Below, in pieces: positions 32,248 to 39,978 of a DNA stretch of 64,000 nucleotides (positions are counted from its first letter, which is position 1; each line of letters opens with the position of its first letter). The DNA is from DATBLE01 sp036555585 (lineage in GTDB: Bacteria > Actinomycetota > Thermoleophilia > Gaiellales > Gaiellaceae), in assembly GCA_036555585.1 (NCBI GenBank), contig DATBLE010000009.1, forward strand, positions 1-64,000, given 5' to 3'. Made by a program: the position numbers and the translations under genes. The notes beneath the pieces were generated by a model. The model was not told the origin of the DNA. It worked only from the letters and a program-made list of their open reading frames with translations, and made no database searches.

Positions 32248-33125
32248 TCGGGCTCCTCGGCGGTCTCCACCCGGGCGGCGAAGTCGCCTGCCGCCTGCGA
32301 GGTGGGCACGGTCGCCGACCAGGCGAGCCGCCGCGCCTCGTCAGCCTCGGCCGGCCTTCGCACCGTGCGCAGCTCGCGGCCGAGCCAGCCCAGCGCCTTC
32401 CGCCGCTCGCCCGGCCGCCCGTTCGCCGAGCTCGCGCGCACCGCGCGGAGCGCCTGCGCGAGCCTCGACTCCGTCGCCTCCTCGCCGCCGGCCGCAGGGC
32501 GGAGCGCGAGCCAGGTCAGCACGCAGGTGGCGAGCGCGAGCGCCGCCGCCAGGGCGGTGAGCAGCGCCTGGAGCGTGCCGGGGGCGATCCGGTAGCCGGG
32601 CGAAGGCAGCGCGGTCTCGTAGCGGAGGTTGGCCGCGGGCGCCTTCTTCGCCGCCGCGGTCACGCGCGAGGTGAGCTGGTAGGACGGCCAGGCGACGCTG
32701 CGCACCCCGTCGCCGCCCGAGCGCGTGCGGTACGCGACCAGCACGGGCGGGAAGCGGCGCTGGACGCGTGGCTGGAGCGGGATGCAGGAGGGGCCGAGGC
32801 ATTCGAGCTCGTACCGGTACGAGACGAGGTCGCCGGCGCCGTGGGCCGTGCGGCGGGCCGAGCCGACGACGTGGTAGAGGCCGAAGCTCGGGTGGACGAA
32901 GACGCTGGCCGGGTCGATCACCGCCGGGTCGACCAGCACGTCGACCCGGGCACCGAGCGGGTCGCCGAAGGCGACTTCCCGCGTCGAGAGCGACGCGGTC
33001 GCCGAGAGCGCCTGGCGCGGGCGCTGTGCCGTGTCCGCTCCGTTCCACCAGCCCAGCCCGAGGCCGAGCACGAGCACGAACGCGGCCGTCGCCACCGGAA
33101 GCACCCAGGCCCAGCTCCGCCTCAT
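32244..33125 (-). CDS. Membrane protein with beta-rich extracytoplasmic domain (cluster A)
   Basis: 293 residues: an N-terminal TM, then a beta-rich domain (STREVAFGDPLGARVDVLVD, FGLYHVVGSARRT, YELECLGPSCIPL). A TM at about 190-210 and a cytoplasmic helical tail (RKALGWLGRELRTVRRPAEADEARRLAWS) follow. It stands where BatD-like partners stand in related operons, but the similarity is positional. ATG 33125 (ATGA overlap with the DUF58 gene) is preferred to GTG 33131. Confidence 0.78.
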   Translation of the reverse strand: MRRSWAWVLPVATAAFVLVLGLGLGWWNGADTAQRPRQALSATASLSTREVAFGDPLGARVDVLVDPAVIDPASVFVHPSFGLYHVVGSARRTAHGAGDLVSYRYELECLGPSCIPLQPRVQRRFPPVLVAYRTRSGGDGVRSVAWPSYQLTSRVTAAAKKAPAANLRYETALPSPGYRIAPGTLQALLTALAAALALATCVLTWLALRPAAGGEEATESRLAQALRAVRASSANGRPGERRKALGWLGRELRTVRRPAEADEARRLAWSATVPTSQAAGDFAARVETAEEPE

Positions 33126-34042
33126 CGCCACTCGCCCCGGCGGTAGGCGATCCGGGCCTCGGCCCAGTCGGTGAACGTCCGCACGACGGCGCTCGGCTCG
33201 GCGTCGCCGACGACGACGTGGTCGAGTCCCAGACGCTCGAACTCGGCGAGCAGTCCCGCCAGGCGGGCCTCGTGCTGCTCGCGCAGGCGCTCTGCGCCCT
33301 TACGCGTGACGCGCACCCGTCGCACCCGACCCGTCGCGGGGTCGGCGAAGGGGATCACGAGCCCGTCGACCCGCGGGAAGCTCTGCTCCCAGAGCGGGTC
33401 CTGGACCACCACCGGGACGACGTCCCAGCGCAGGCCGAGGGCCCGGAGCCAGGTTGTCCCGGCAGGCGGCGCCAGGAAGTCCGAGCAGACGAAGACGAAC
33501 GTGCCCGGCGGGAGCGACCGGCGACTGCGGGCGAGGTGCTCGAGGGCGGATTCCAGGCCGGCCGGCTCGGCGTCGAAGGCGGCCGCGTGCTGCCGTGCCT
33601 CGATCTCGGCGAAGGCTGCGTGGGGCCTTGGAGCGAACCACCCGTGCCCGGGAGCGGTGTCCAGGTAGCCCGCCAGCCCGAGCTCCTGCGTCGAGGCGAC
33701 GGCGACCGCCTGCCAGACCGACCGCAGGGCGGCCGGCTTGGACAGCCAGGGCAGGTCGTCCGGGTAGAGGCCCATCGAGGGCGCACGGTCGGCGACCACG
33801 ACCGTGCGCGGCGCCTCGTCCGCGAAGTCCTCGCGGACGACGAACTCGGCTGTCCCGCGGATCGAGGAGATGCGGGCGGAGAGCTTCCAGTCGATCAGGC
33901 CCGGGTCGTCGCCCGGGACGTACGTGCGGGTGCTGGCGACGCTGGAGCCGATCCCCCGCCGGGCGGCGCGCAGACGTCCGAACGCCGAGCCGACGGGGCG
34001 CCAGCGCGGAACGAGCGGGAAGCTCAGCTCGGCGACGTCCAC
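33122..34042 (-). CDS. DUF58-domain protein (cluster A)
   Basis: 306 residues. The DUF58 signature is YVPGDDPGLIDWKLSARIS (residues 41-59), followed by a VWA-like fold (VVVADRAPSMG, FVFVCSDFLAPP). WDVVPVVVQDPLWEQSFP is almost repeated in the paralogue at 58192. DUF58 proteins almost always accompany MoxR ATPases. GTG 34042 overlaps the moxR gene by 19 bases. Confidence 0.88.
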   Translation of the reverse strand: MDVAELSFPLVPRWRPVGSAFGRLRAARRGIGSSVASTRTYVPGDDPGLIDWKLSARISSIRGTAEFVVREDFADEAPRTVVVADRAPSMGLYPDDLPWLSKPAALRSVWQAVAVASTQELGLAGYLDTAPGHGWFAPRPHAAFAEIEARQHAAAFDAEPAGLESALEHLARSRRSLPPGTFVFVCSDFLAPPAGTTWLRALGLRWDVVPVVVQDPLWEQSFPRVDGLVIPFADPATGRVRRVRVTRKGAERLREQHEARLAGLLAEFERLGLDHVVVGDAEPSAVVRTFTDWAEARIAYRRGEWR

Positions 34043-35070
34043 GTCGCCCTGTGCGCCGCGCCGGCGTCGGCGAGGTCGGGCGGGGGCGCGACCTCCACGC
34101 AGCGCCTGAACACGTCGTCGAGGATCTCGTCCCGCGAGCGACCGCGCGATTCGGCGATGAAGGCCGGCGAGAAGACGAGCCGGTGGCCGAGCACGGGGGT
34201 GAACATGCGCTCGACGTCGTCGGGCGTGGCGTAACCGCGCCCGTCGAGCAGGGCCCAGGCGCGCGCTGCGCGCTCGAGCGCGATGCTCCCCCGCACCGAG
34301 GCTCCGATCGAGACCTCGGGCAGCTCACGGGTGGCGCGGACGAGCCTGATCGTCCAGCGCCGCACGAGCTCGTCCACGTAGACGGCGCCGAGCGACGCCT
34401 CCAGGCGGTCGAGCTCGGCCGCGCTGACCACCGGCTGCAGCCGGTCGAGCGGATGACCGTCCTGCTGGTCGAGGACGACGCCGAGCTCGTCCTCCTCGCC
34501 CGGGTAGCCGAGCCGCGCCTTCAGGAAGAAGCGGTCGAGCTGCGCCTCGGGGAGCGGGAAGACGCCCTCGAACTCGATCGGGTTCTCGGTCGCCAGGACG
34601 AGGAACGGCTGCGGGAGCACGTAGGTCTGGCCGTCGATCGTCACCTGGCGCTCCGCCATCGCCTCGAGCAGCGCCGACTGCGTCTTCGGCATCGCGCGGT
34701 TGACCTCGTCCACGAGCACGACGTTCGCGAACAGCGGCCCCCGGCGGAACTCGAAGTCGCGCAGCTTCTGGTCGTAGATGTTCACCCCGGTCACGTCCGA
34801 CGGCTGGAGGTCGGGCGTGCACTGGATCCGGGAGAAGGCCGTGTCCTCGACGCTGCGCGCGATCGCTCGCGCGAGCACCGTCTTCCCGGTCCCCGGCACG
34901 TCCTCGAACAGGACGTGCCCGTGGCAGGCGAGCGCGGCGAGCACGAGCTTGATCTCGTCGTGCTTCCCGCGCAGCACCCGCTCGACGTTCTCGAGCAGTC
35001 GCGCCGCGATCTCGACGGCGCCTGCGAGCGCGTCGTCGCCCGCGACCTGCCTCTCCGCCTCCGTCTTCAC
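34024..35070 (-). CDS. MoxR-family AAA+ ATPase (cluster A)
   Basis: 348 residues with Walker A EDVPGTGKTVLARA, FSRIQCTPDLQPSDVTG, Walker B VVLVDEVNRAMPKTQSALLEAM, sensor-1 LVLATENPIEFEG and PLPEAQLDRFFLK, then the MoxR C-terminal lid. MoxR ATPases act as chaperones that remodel or metallate client proteins together with VWA partners. GTG 35070 lies exactly six bases after a CATAAT box, so the operon appears leaderless. 68% or so of the core motifs are shared word-for-word with its paralogue by eye; this is not a measured identity. Confidence 0.95.
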   Translation of the reverse strand: MKTEAERQVAGDDALAGAVEIAARLLENVERVLRGKHDEIKLVLAALACHGHVLFEDVPGTGKTVLARAIARSVEDTAFSRIQCTPDLQPSDVTGVNIYDQKLRDFEFRRGPLFANVVLVDEVNRAMPKTQSALLEAMAERQVTIDGQTYVLPQPFLVLATENPIEFEGVFPLPEAQLDRFFLKARLGYPGEEDELGVVLDQQDGHPLDRLQPVVSAAELDRLEASLGAVYVDELVRRWTIRLVRATRELPEVSIGASVRGSIALERAARAWALLDGRGYATPDDVERMFTPVLGHRLVFSPAFIAESRGRSRDEILDDVFRRCVEVAPPPDLADAGAAHRATWTSPS

Positions 35071-35076
35071 AGGACG

Positions 35077-35082
35077 ATTATG
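35077..35082 (-). promoter_or_regulatory. -10 box (CATAAT) of the MoxR cluster A promoter
   Basis: On the minus strand CATAAT is followed by six bases and GTG 35070. A perfect 14-base palindrome, CAGGCTCGAGCCTG, lies just upstream at 35100-35113 and could be an operator. Confidence 0.5.
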
Positions 35083-35099
35083 GGCAACAGCAGCAGCAA

Positions 35100-35113
35100 C
35101 AGGCTCGAGCCTG
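35100..35113. promoter_or_regulatory. Perfect 14-base palindrome upstream of moxR
   Basis: CAGGCTCGAGCCTG is centred about 25 bases upstream of the proposed -10 box, close to the -35 position. It may be a dimeric regulator's site. Confidence 0.35.
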
Positions 35114-35139
35114 TCACTGGTCCCGCATCCCGACCGCGC

Positions 35140-35170
35140 CTCGGGGACAGGCCCATACCTGATCCCCGAG
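35140..35170 (-). terminator. Hairpin downstream of the collagen-like gene
   Basis: CTCGGGGA (35140-35147) pairs with TCCCCGAG (35163-35170) around a 15-base loop, starting 20 bases after the stop of the collagen-like gene. There is no T-tract. Confidence 0.4.
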
Positions 35171-35190
35171 ACGTCGGATCGGGAGATGAG

Positions 35191-35928
35191 TTAGGTGACG
35201 CGGATGCGCTGGACGGCCAGCGTCCAGTCGTCGAGCCGGAGCTTGGTCGCCGTGGAGGTCGTGGCGAACTCCACCCGCACGGTGTGCGTCCCGGGGGAGA
35301 GGACCGGGCTGATCCTGACGATTCCGTGCTGAGCCTGCGTGCTCTGCGTGTGGAGCGACGTCGCAGTCGCACCGTTGCTGTCGAACGTGGAGTCGTCACC
35401 CGCCGCCGGGGCGATCTCGTTGTTGTCGACCGTGATGCGCACCATGCAATGCGCACCTGCCGTGCCCCCGAAGCAGGCCGTCTCGGCGTTGAAGAACACC
35501 AACAGGCGCCCGGTCTCCTTGTCCGGAACGGTGACGTTGACCTTTGCGGCGTCGAGCCCCGCGAACGAGTTCGACGAGATCTCCTCGGTGCTGGTCCCGG
35601 TTTGCACCAGGACCTCGGCGACGTAGCCGGGAGGCGCCACGCCCGGAGGGCCGGCGGGGCCTGCAGGTCCGGCAGGACCCGCGGGACCGGCCGGGCCGCG
35701 CGCGCCGGCCGCGATCTGGCCCGGCCTGAAGTCGGCTTTGAGCAGCGAGTGGTTCAGCACCTTGGACGAGTTGACGGAGTTGGCCTTGAGCTGGAGCGCG
35801 CCGATGCTGTTCCTCGGAATGACGGCCTGCACGGCAGCGACGCCCGTCCCGGCGAGCGCGACGAGCAGCGCCAGGCACGCGATCACCAGCGCGGGCGACG
35901 GGCGCAGGCGGCGTAGGCGTGTGATCAA
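35191..35928 (-). CDS. Membrane-anchored protein with short collagen-like repeat
   Basis: 245 residues. An N-terminal signal/anchor (SPALVIACLALLVALAGTGVAAV) precedes a helical stalk (IPRNSIGALQLKANSVNSSKVLNHSLLKADFRPGQI). Six to seven Gly-Pro-Ala/Pro triplets follow at about residues 78-96, then a beta-rich C-terminal domain of about 140 residues with two Cys (ACFGGTAGAHC). The TTG start is secure: GAGGAGG lies seven bases upstream. Proteins with this 'LKANSV..SKV' stalk are frequent in actinobacteria. Probably a trimeric surface protein; function unknown. Confidence 0.82.
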   Translation of the reverse strand: MITRLRRLRPSPALVIACLALLVALAGTGVAAVQAVIPRNSIGALQLKANSVNSSKVLNHSLLKADFRPGQIAAGARGPAGPAGPAGPAGPAGPPGVAPPGYVAEVLVQTGTSTEEISSNSFAGLDAAKVNVTVPDKETGRLLVFFNAETACFGGTAGAHCMVRITVDNNEIAPAAGDDSTFDSNGATATSLHTQSTQAQHGIVRISPVLSPGTHTVRVEFATTSTATKLRLDDWTLAVQRIRVT

Positions 35929-36013
35929 AGGAGACCTCCTCTGGGCAGGTTGCCCGTACAGCTTGGCTGCCACCTCGGCCGTCCCTCGCGGCCGATCCCG
36001 ACTCGTCCGCCGA

Positions 36014-36019
36014 TAGGCT
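36014..36019 (+). promoter_or_regulatory. -10 box (TAGGCT) before the MFS gene
   Basis: TAGGCT is followed by exactly six bases and then ATC 36026. That is the spacing at which every other leaderless gene here has ATG or GTG, which supports an ATC start. Confidence 0.5.
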
Positions 36020-36025
36020 CGGACA

Positions 36026-37465
36026 ATCCGAGCGCGCCGGTTCATCCTCGTCGCGACGATCGCGGGATCGTCGATCGCGTTCGTCGACGCGACGGTGCTG
36101 AACCTGGCGCTGCCCGCGATCGAGGCGGACTTCCACACCGGGCTCGCGGGCGAGCAGTGGATCGTCCTCTCGTACTCGCTCATGCTGGCGGCCCTGTACC
36201 TGCCCGGCGGGGCGCTCGGCGACCGCTACGGGCGAAGGCGCATCTTCCTGATCGGGGTGGTCGGCTTCGCGGCCGCGTCGGCGATCTGCGGCGCCGCGCC
36301 GAGCGAGGCGGTGCTGATCGTGGGCCGCGTGCTGCAGGGCGCGGCAGGCGGGCTGATGACTCCGACGAGCCTCGGCCTCCTGCGGGCCACGTACGGCCCC
36401 GACTCCGGCTGGGCGATCGGACTCTGGTCCTCCGGCACGACGCTCGCGACGCTGGCCGGGCCGCCGGCCGGCGGCGCGCTGATCGACTGGGTCTCCTGGC
36501 GCTGGATCTTCTTCCTCAACCTCCCGATCGCGGCGATCGCCGCGTTCTTCGCCATCGCCGCCGGCCCGCTGGAGGAGGAGCGCCAGACCGAGGGCCGCCT
36601 CGACCTGGCGGGATCGGCAGTCGCGGCCGCCGCCTTCGGCGCCCTGGTCTTCGGGCTGGTCGAGGCCGGCCCGCACGGCTTCGGCGACGCACGCGTGCTC
36701 CTGGCCCTCGCCGTCGGCCTCGCCCTGCTGGCGGCGTTCGTCGTCGTCGAGCGGCACGTCGCCACGCCGCTCGTCCCCGGCGAGCTCCTCCGCCGCCGCA
36801 ACTTCCTGGCCGGGAACGTCGAGACGCTGCTCGTGTACGGCGCGCTCTACGCCTCGGGCTTCCTGCTCAACCTCTACCTCCAGGCGATCGGCTTCTCATC
36901 GTTCGTGGTCGGCCTGCTGACCGTGCCGACGAGCGTCGTGCTCTTCCTCGGCGCGGCATGGGGCGGACGGCTCGCCGACCGGCGCGGGCCTCGACTGCCG
37001 CTGACAGCCGGGCCGCTGGTGCTCGCCGCCGGCCTGCTGCTCTACTTCCTGGTCCTGCCGGAGTCGGGGTGGGGCACGGTCGTCCCGGGCTCGCTGGTCT
37101 TCGGCGTCGGGCTCTGCGGCATCGTCGCTCCGATCACGACGGTGGTGCTGGAGGCGGCGCCCGAGCGCCACGCCGGCCTCGCCGCGGGCGTGAGCATCAC
37201 CGTCGCGCGCGTCGGAGGGCTGTTCGCGATCGCGGTCGCTGGATTGCTCGCGGCCTCCGTCTTCCACGCGCACACGGGCGCGGCCGGGAAGACGCCGCTC
37301 GCGCAGCACGAGCCGCCGGAGCTGCGCACGGCGTCCCGCGACGCGTTCCGGGCCGGGATCCTCCTGTGCGTCGGCCTCTCGCTCGCCGGCGCGGGCGTCG
37401 CCGCCGTCGGGCTCAGCGACCGCGAGCCGCGGGCAGGCGAGGCGGCGTCTCGCCTCCCCACTTGA
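36026..37465 (+). CDS. MFS drug-efflux transporter (EmrB/QacA-like, DHA2)
   Basis: Proton-driven multidrug exporter, about 479 residues with about 14 TM segments. TM1 (RFILVATIAGSSIAFVDATVLNLALPAI) carries the family's D-x-T-x-V-N-x-A-L-P motif. Motif A appears as LGDRYGRRRIFLIG and motif C as GLWSSGTTLATLAGPPAGGALID. The first standard start, GTG 36095, would cut TM1 in half, and an in-frame TAG stands at 36014. Between them no ATG, GTG or TTG exists. ATC 36026, six bases after a TAGGCT box, gives a complete TM1 (IRARRFILVAT). Confidence 0.88.
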   Translation: MRARRFILVATIAGSSIAFVDATVLNLALPAIEADFHTGLAGEQWIVLSYSLMLAALYLPGGALGDRYGRRRIFLIGVVGFAAASAICGAAPSEAVLIVGRVLQGAAGGLMTPTSLGLLRATYGPDSGWAIGLWSSGTTLATLAGPPAGGALIDWVSWRWIFFLNLPIAAIAAFFAIAAGPLEEERQTEGRLDLAGSAVAAAAFGALVFGLVEAGPHGFGDARVLLALAVGLALLAAFVVVERHVATPLVPGELLRRRNFLAGNVETLLVYGALYASGFLLNLYLQAIGFSSFVVGLLTVPTSVVLFLGAAWGGRLADRRGPRLPLTAGPLVLAAGLLLYFLVLPESGWGTVVPGSLVFGVGLCGIVAPITTVVLEAAPERHAGLAAGVSITVARVGGLFAIAVAGLLAASVFHAHTGAAGKTPLAQHEPPELRTASRDAFRAGILLCVGLSLAGAGVAAVGLSDREPRAGEAASRLPT

Positions 37466-37543
37466 AACCGAGGGCCGTTATCTCGATACTCACTCCTTCG
37501 CAAGACAAAGATTGACCAATCCCGAAGCAAGGAGGAGGTTGGA

Positions 37544-38851
37544 GTGACGAAGCGTCTTCTCGTGGCGTCCCTGGTCGCAGTGGCCGGGACGCTCGTGCTC
37601 GCCGCCGTCGGGTCCGGCGGGACGAGCAAGAAGCAAGCAACTCCCCTACCCGCCTCGTCGTGCTCTCCGATCGTCTACAAGGCTGCGGGAACGCCGCAGT
37701 TCATCGTCGCCTCCGACCTCCCGCTCCAGGGCTCGGGGCGCACGCAGACGATCCAGATGACGAAGGCGATCCAGTTCATCCTGAACGGAGCGGGCTGGAA
37801 GGCCGGCAAGTACACGGTCGGTTACCAGTCGTGCGACGACGCGACCGCGCAGGCGGGCAAGTGGGACTCGGCCAAGTGCTCGCAGAACGGCAACGCCTAC
37901 GCCCGTAACTCCAGCGTGATCGGCGTGATCGGGACGTTCAACTCTGGCTGCGCCGAGATCATCGTGCCGATCCTCAACCGGGCGCCCAACGGCCCGGTCG
38001 GGATGATCAGCCCGGCGAACACGTACACGGGCCTCACCACGAGCGGCGTCGGCACGGCTCCGGGCGAGCCGCGCAAGTACTACCCGACCGGCAAGCGCAA
38101 CTACACCCGCGTCGTCGCCCAGGATCAGTTCCAGGGCGCGGCCGACGCGCTGCTGGCCAAGCGGCTCGGAGTCAAGAGCATGTACCTGCTGAACGACAAG
38201 GAGGCCTACGGTCTCGGCGTCGCCTCGAACACGCGGAACGCCGCCAAGAAGCTCGGGATCAAGATCACCGGCTTCGCGGCGTTCGACCCCAAGGCGTCCG
38301 ACTACACGGCGCTCGCCACCAAGATCAAGGGCACGGCCGCCAACGCGGTGTTCATCGGCGGCCTGATCTGCGAGAACGGCGGCAAGCTGCTCAAGGACCT
38401 CCGCTCGACGCTCGGGCCCGGCGTCCGCCTGATCCTGCCCGACGGCTTCACGCCGATCTCGGCGGTTGCCCAGGGTGCGGGGGCAGCGGCGAACGGCGCA
38501 TACGTGAGCGTCGCCGGCGTCCCCAACTCGCAGCTGAAGGGAACGGGCAAGGCGTTCCTGGTCGCCTTCACGAAGTCCCTGAAGGGGCAGGCGCCGGATC
38601 CGTACTCGGTATACGCCGGCCAGGCCGCAGTCGTGCTGCTTTCCGCGATCAAGGCGTCCAACGGAACGCGCGCGAGCGTGGCGCAGCAGCTCTTCAAGGT
38701 GCACCTGCCCAACAGCATCACCGGCACGATCGCCTTCAACTCGAACGGCGACATCCAGGGTGGCCCCGTCGCGGTCTACCTGATCAAGGCCGGGAAGAGC
38801 ACCGACTTCACGGTCATCCGCCCGCCGGCGTCGCTGGTCAAGTCCGCCTAG
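37544..38851 (+). CDS. Branched-chain amino-acid-type ABC transporter substrate-binding protein
   Basis: This LivJ/LivK-like periplasmic-binding protein of 435 residues has a signal peptide (MTKRLLVASLVAVAGTLVLAAVGSGG). The type I fold is visible in LPLQGSGRTQTIQMTKAIQFIL, VIGVIGTFNSGCAEIIVPILN, GMISPANTYTGLT and MYLLNDKEAYGLGVASNTRNAAKKLGIK. GTG 37544 is preceded by an excellent AAGGAGGAGGTTGGA. No permease or ATPase genes are adjacent, so it is an orphan receptor or works with a transporter elsewhere. Confidence 0.92.
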   Translation: MTKRLLVASLVAVAGTLVLAAVGSGGTSKKQATPLPASSCSPIVYKAAGTPQFIVASDLPLQGSGRTQTIQMTKAIQFILNGAGWKAGKYTVGYQSCDDATAQAGKWDSAKCSQNGNAYARNSSVIGVIGTFNSGCAEIIVPILNRAPNGPVGMISPANTYTGLTTSGVGTAPGEPRKYYPTGKRNYTRVVAQDQFQGAADALLAKRLGVKSMYLLNDKEAYGLGVASNTRNAAKKLGIKITGFAAFDPKASDYTALATKIKGTAANAVFIGGLICENGGKLLKDLRSTLGPGVRLILPDGFTPISAVAQGAGAAANGAYVSVAGVPNSQLKGTGKAFLVAFTKSLKGQAPDPYSVYAGQAAVVLLSAIKASNGTRASVAQQLFKVHLPNSITGTIAFNSNGDIQGGPVAVYLIKAGKSTDFTVIRPPASLVKSA

Positions 38852-38875
38852 CGGCCGACGCGGAAGTGGTGCTTC

Positions 38876-38903
38876 GAGGGGGAGGGCGCGAGCTCTCCCC
38901 CTC
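38876..38903 (+). terminator. GC-rich hairpin terminator after the substrate-binding protein gene
   Basis: GAGGGGGAG pairs with CTCCCCCTC across a 10-base loop, 25 bases after the stop, followed by TCGCTTTCG. Probably a terminator isolating the orphan binding protein from coxB. Confidence 0.6.
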
Positions 38904-38964
38904 TCGCTTTCGCGGATGGGTACGGTCCGCGCCGCCGGCACGAATTCACTAGGCTCGGTTCTCG

Positions 38965-39978
38965 GTGCGCAGGGGTTCGATTCTCCAGCTGGTGGGGCTC
39001 GGCATCCTCTTCGGCGGCGCGGCGACGCTGGTCGCCGTGCTCATCCCGTGGCTGCCGCCCGTCGCCTCGAAGCAGCGCGACCGGATCGACTTCGTCTTCT
39101 GGTTCACCACCGGAATCGCGATCGCCGTCTTCGCGCTGGTCGCAGCGGTGATCGCCTACTCGCTGATGAAGTTCCGCGTCCGCCCCGACGACGACTCGGA
39201 CGGCCCGCCGATCCACGGCCACACCGGAGTCGAGATCGTGTGGACGGCGGTGCCCGCGGTCCTGGTCGCGGCGATCTCGATCGTCTCCAGCGTCGTCCTC
39301 GTCCAGAACGACGACGCCGGCAAGAACCACATGAACGTGAACGTGACCGCCCGGCAGTTCGCCTGGACGTTCTCGTATCCCGGCCAGGGCGACCTGACGT
39401 CGGCCCAGCTCCGTCTGCCGCTCGGGCGCACGGTGAAGCTCCACTTCCGCGCGCTCGACGTCATCCACTCCTTCTGGGTGCCGGAGTTCGGCCAGAAGCA
39501 GGACGCCGTGCCCGGCCAGGACACCAGCCTGGTGATCACGCCGACCAAGGAGGGGACCTACCCGGTGATCTGCACCGAGCTGTGCGGGCTGGGGCATGCG
39601 CTGATGCGGACGTCCGCGATCGTGATGAAGCCGGCGGCGTTCCGGGCCTGGGTGCACGAGCAGCAGAACGCGGCCAAGGCGCCGCCCGGCCAGGCCGGCC
39701 AGGCGGTCTTCGCCAGCAACGGCTGCGCAAGCTGCCACACCCTGAAAGCGGCAAACGCCACGGGCACCGCCGGGCCCGACCTCGATAAGCTGCCCGCGTA
39801 CGCGAAGCAGGCGGGCCAGCCGCTCGAGGACTTCGTCAGAGAGTCGATCGCCGATCCGAACGCCTACGTCCAGCCGGGCTTTCCGAAGAACCTGATGCCG
39901 TCGTTCTCGACGCTGCCCAAGCCCCAGCTCGAAAGCCTTGTCCAATACCTCATCGCCTCCGGCAAAGGCTCGAAGTGA
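38965..39978 (+). CDS. ctaC: Cytochrome c oxidase subunit II with fused cytochrome c domain (caa3 type)
   Basis: The electron-entry subunit of the aa3/caa3 oxidase. It has two N-terminal TM helices (about 8-30 and 42-66) and a cupredoxin domain. The CuA ligands are complete: H168, C203, E205, C207, H211 and M214 (CTELCGLGHALM). A C-terminal cytochrome c domain follows, with CASCH at 254-258 and a likely Met ligand in LMPSF. GTG 38965 follows TAGGCT by nine bases. Its stop overlaps ctaD (GTGA). Confidence 0.96.
   Translation: MRRGSILQLVGLGILFGGAATLVAVLIPWLPPVASKQRDRIDFVFWFTTGIAIAVFALVAAVIAYSLMKFRVRPDDDSDGPPIHGHTGVEIVWTAVPAVLVAAISIVSSVVLVQNDDAGKNHMNVNVTARQFAWTFSYPGQGDLTSAQLRLPLGRTVKLHFRALDVIHSFWVPEFGQKQDAVPGQDTSLVITPTKEGTYPVICTELCGLGHALMRTSAIVMKPAAFRAWVHEQQNAAKAPPGQAGQAVFASNGCASCHTLKAANATGTAGPDLDKLPAYAKQAGQPLEDFVRESIADPNAYVQPGFPKNLMPSFSTLPKPQLESLVQYLIASGKGSK

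Noticed and set aside
35640..35705. Possible short tandem-repeat or CRISPR-like array
   Set aside because: It is the Gly-Pro-Ala collagen-like coding repeat, with no spacers. The 45061-45120 repeat is likewise the TTTQA linker of the diheme cytochrome.
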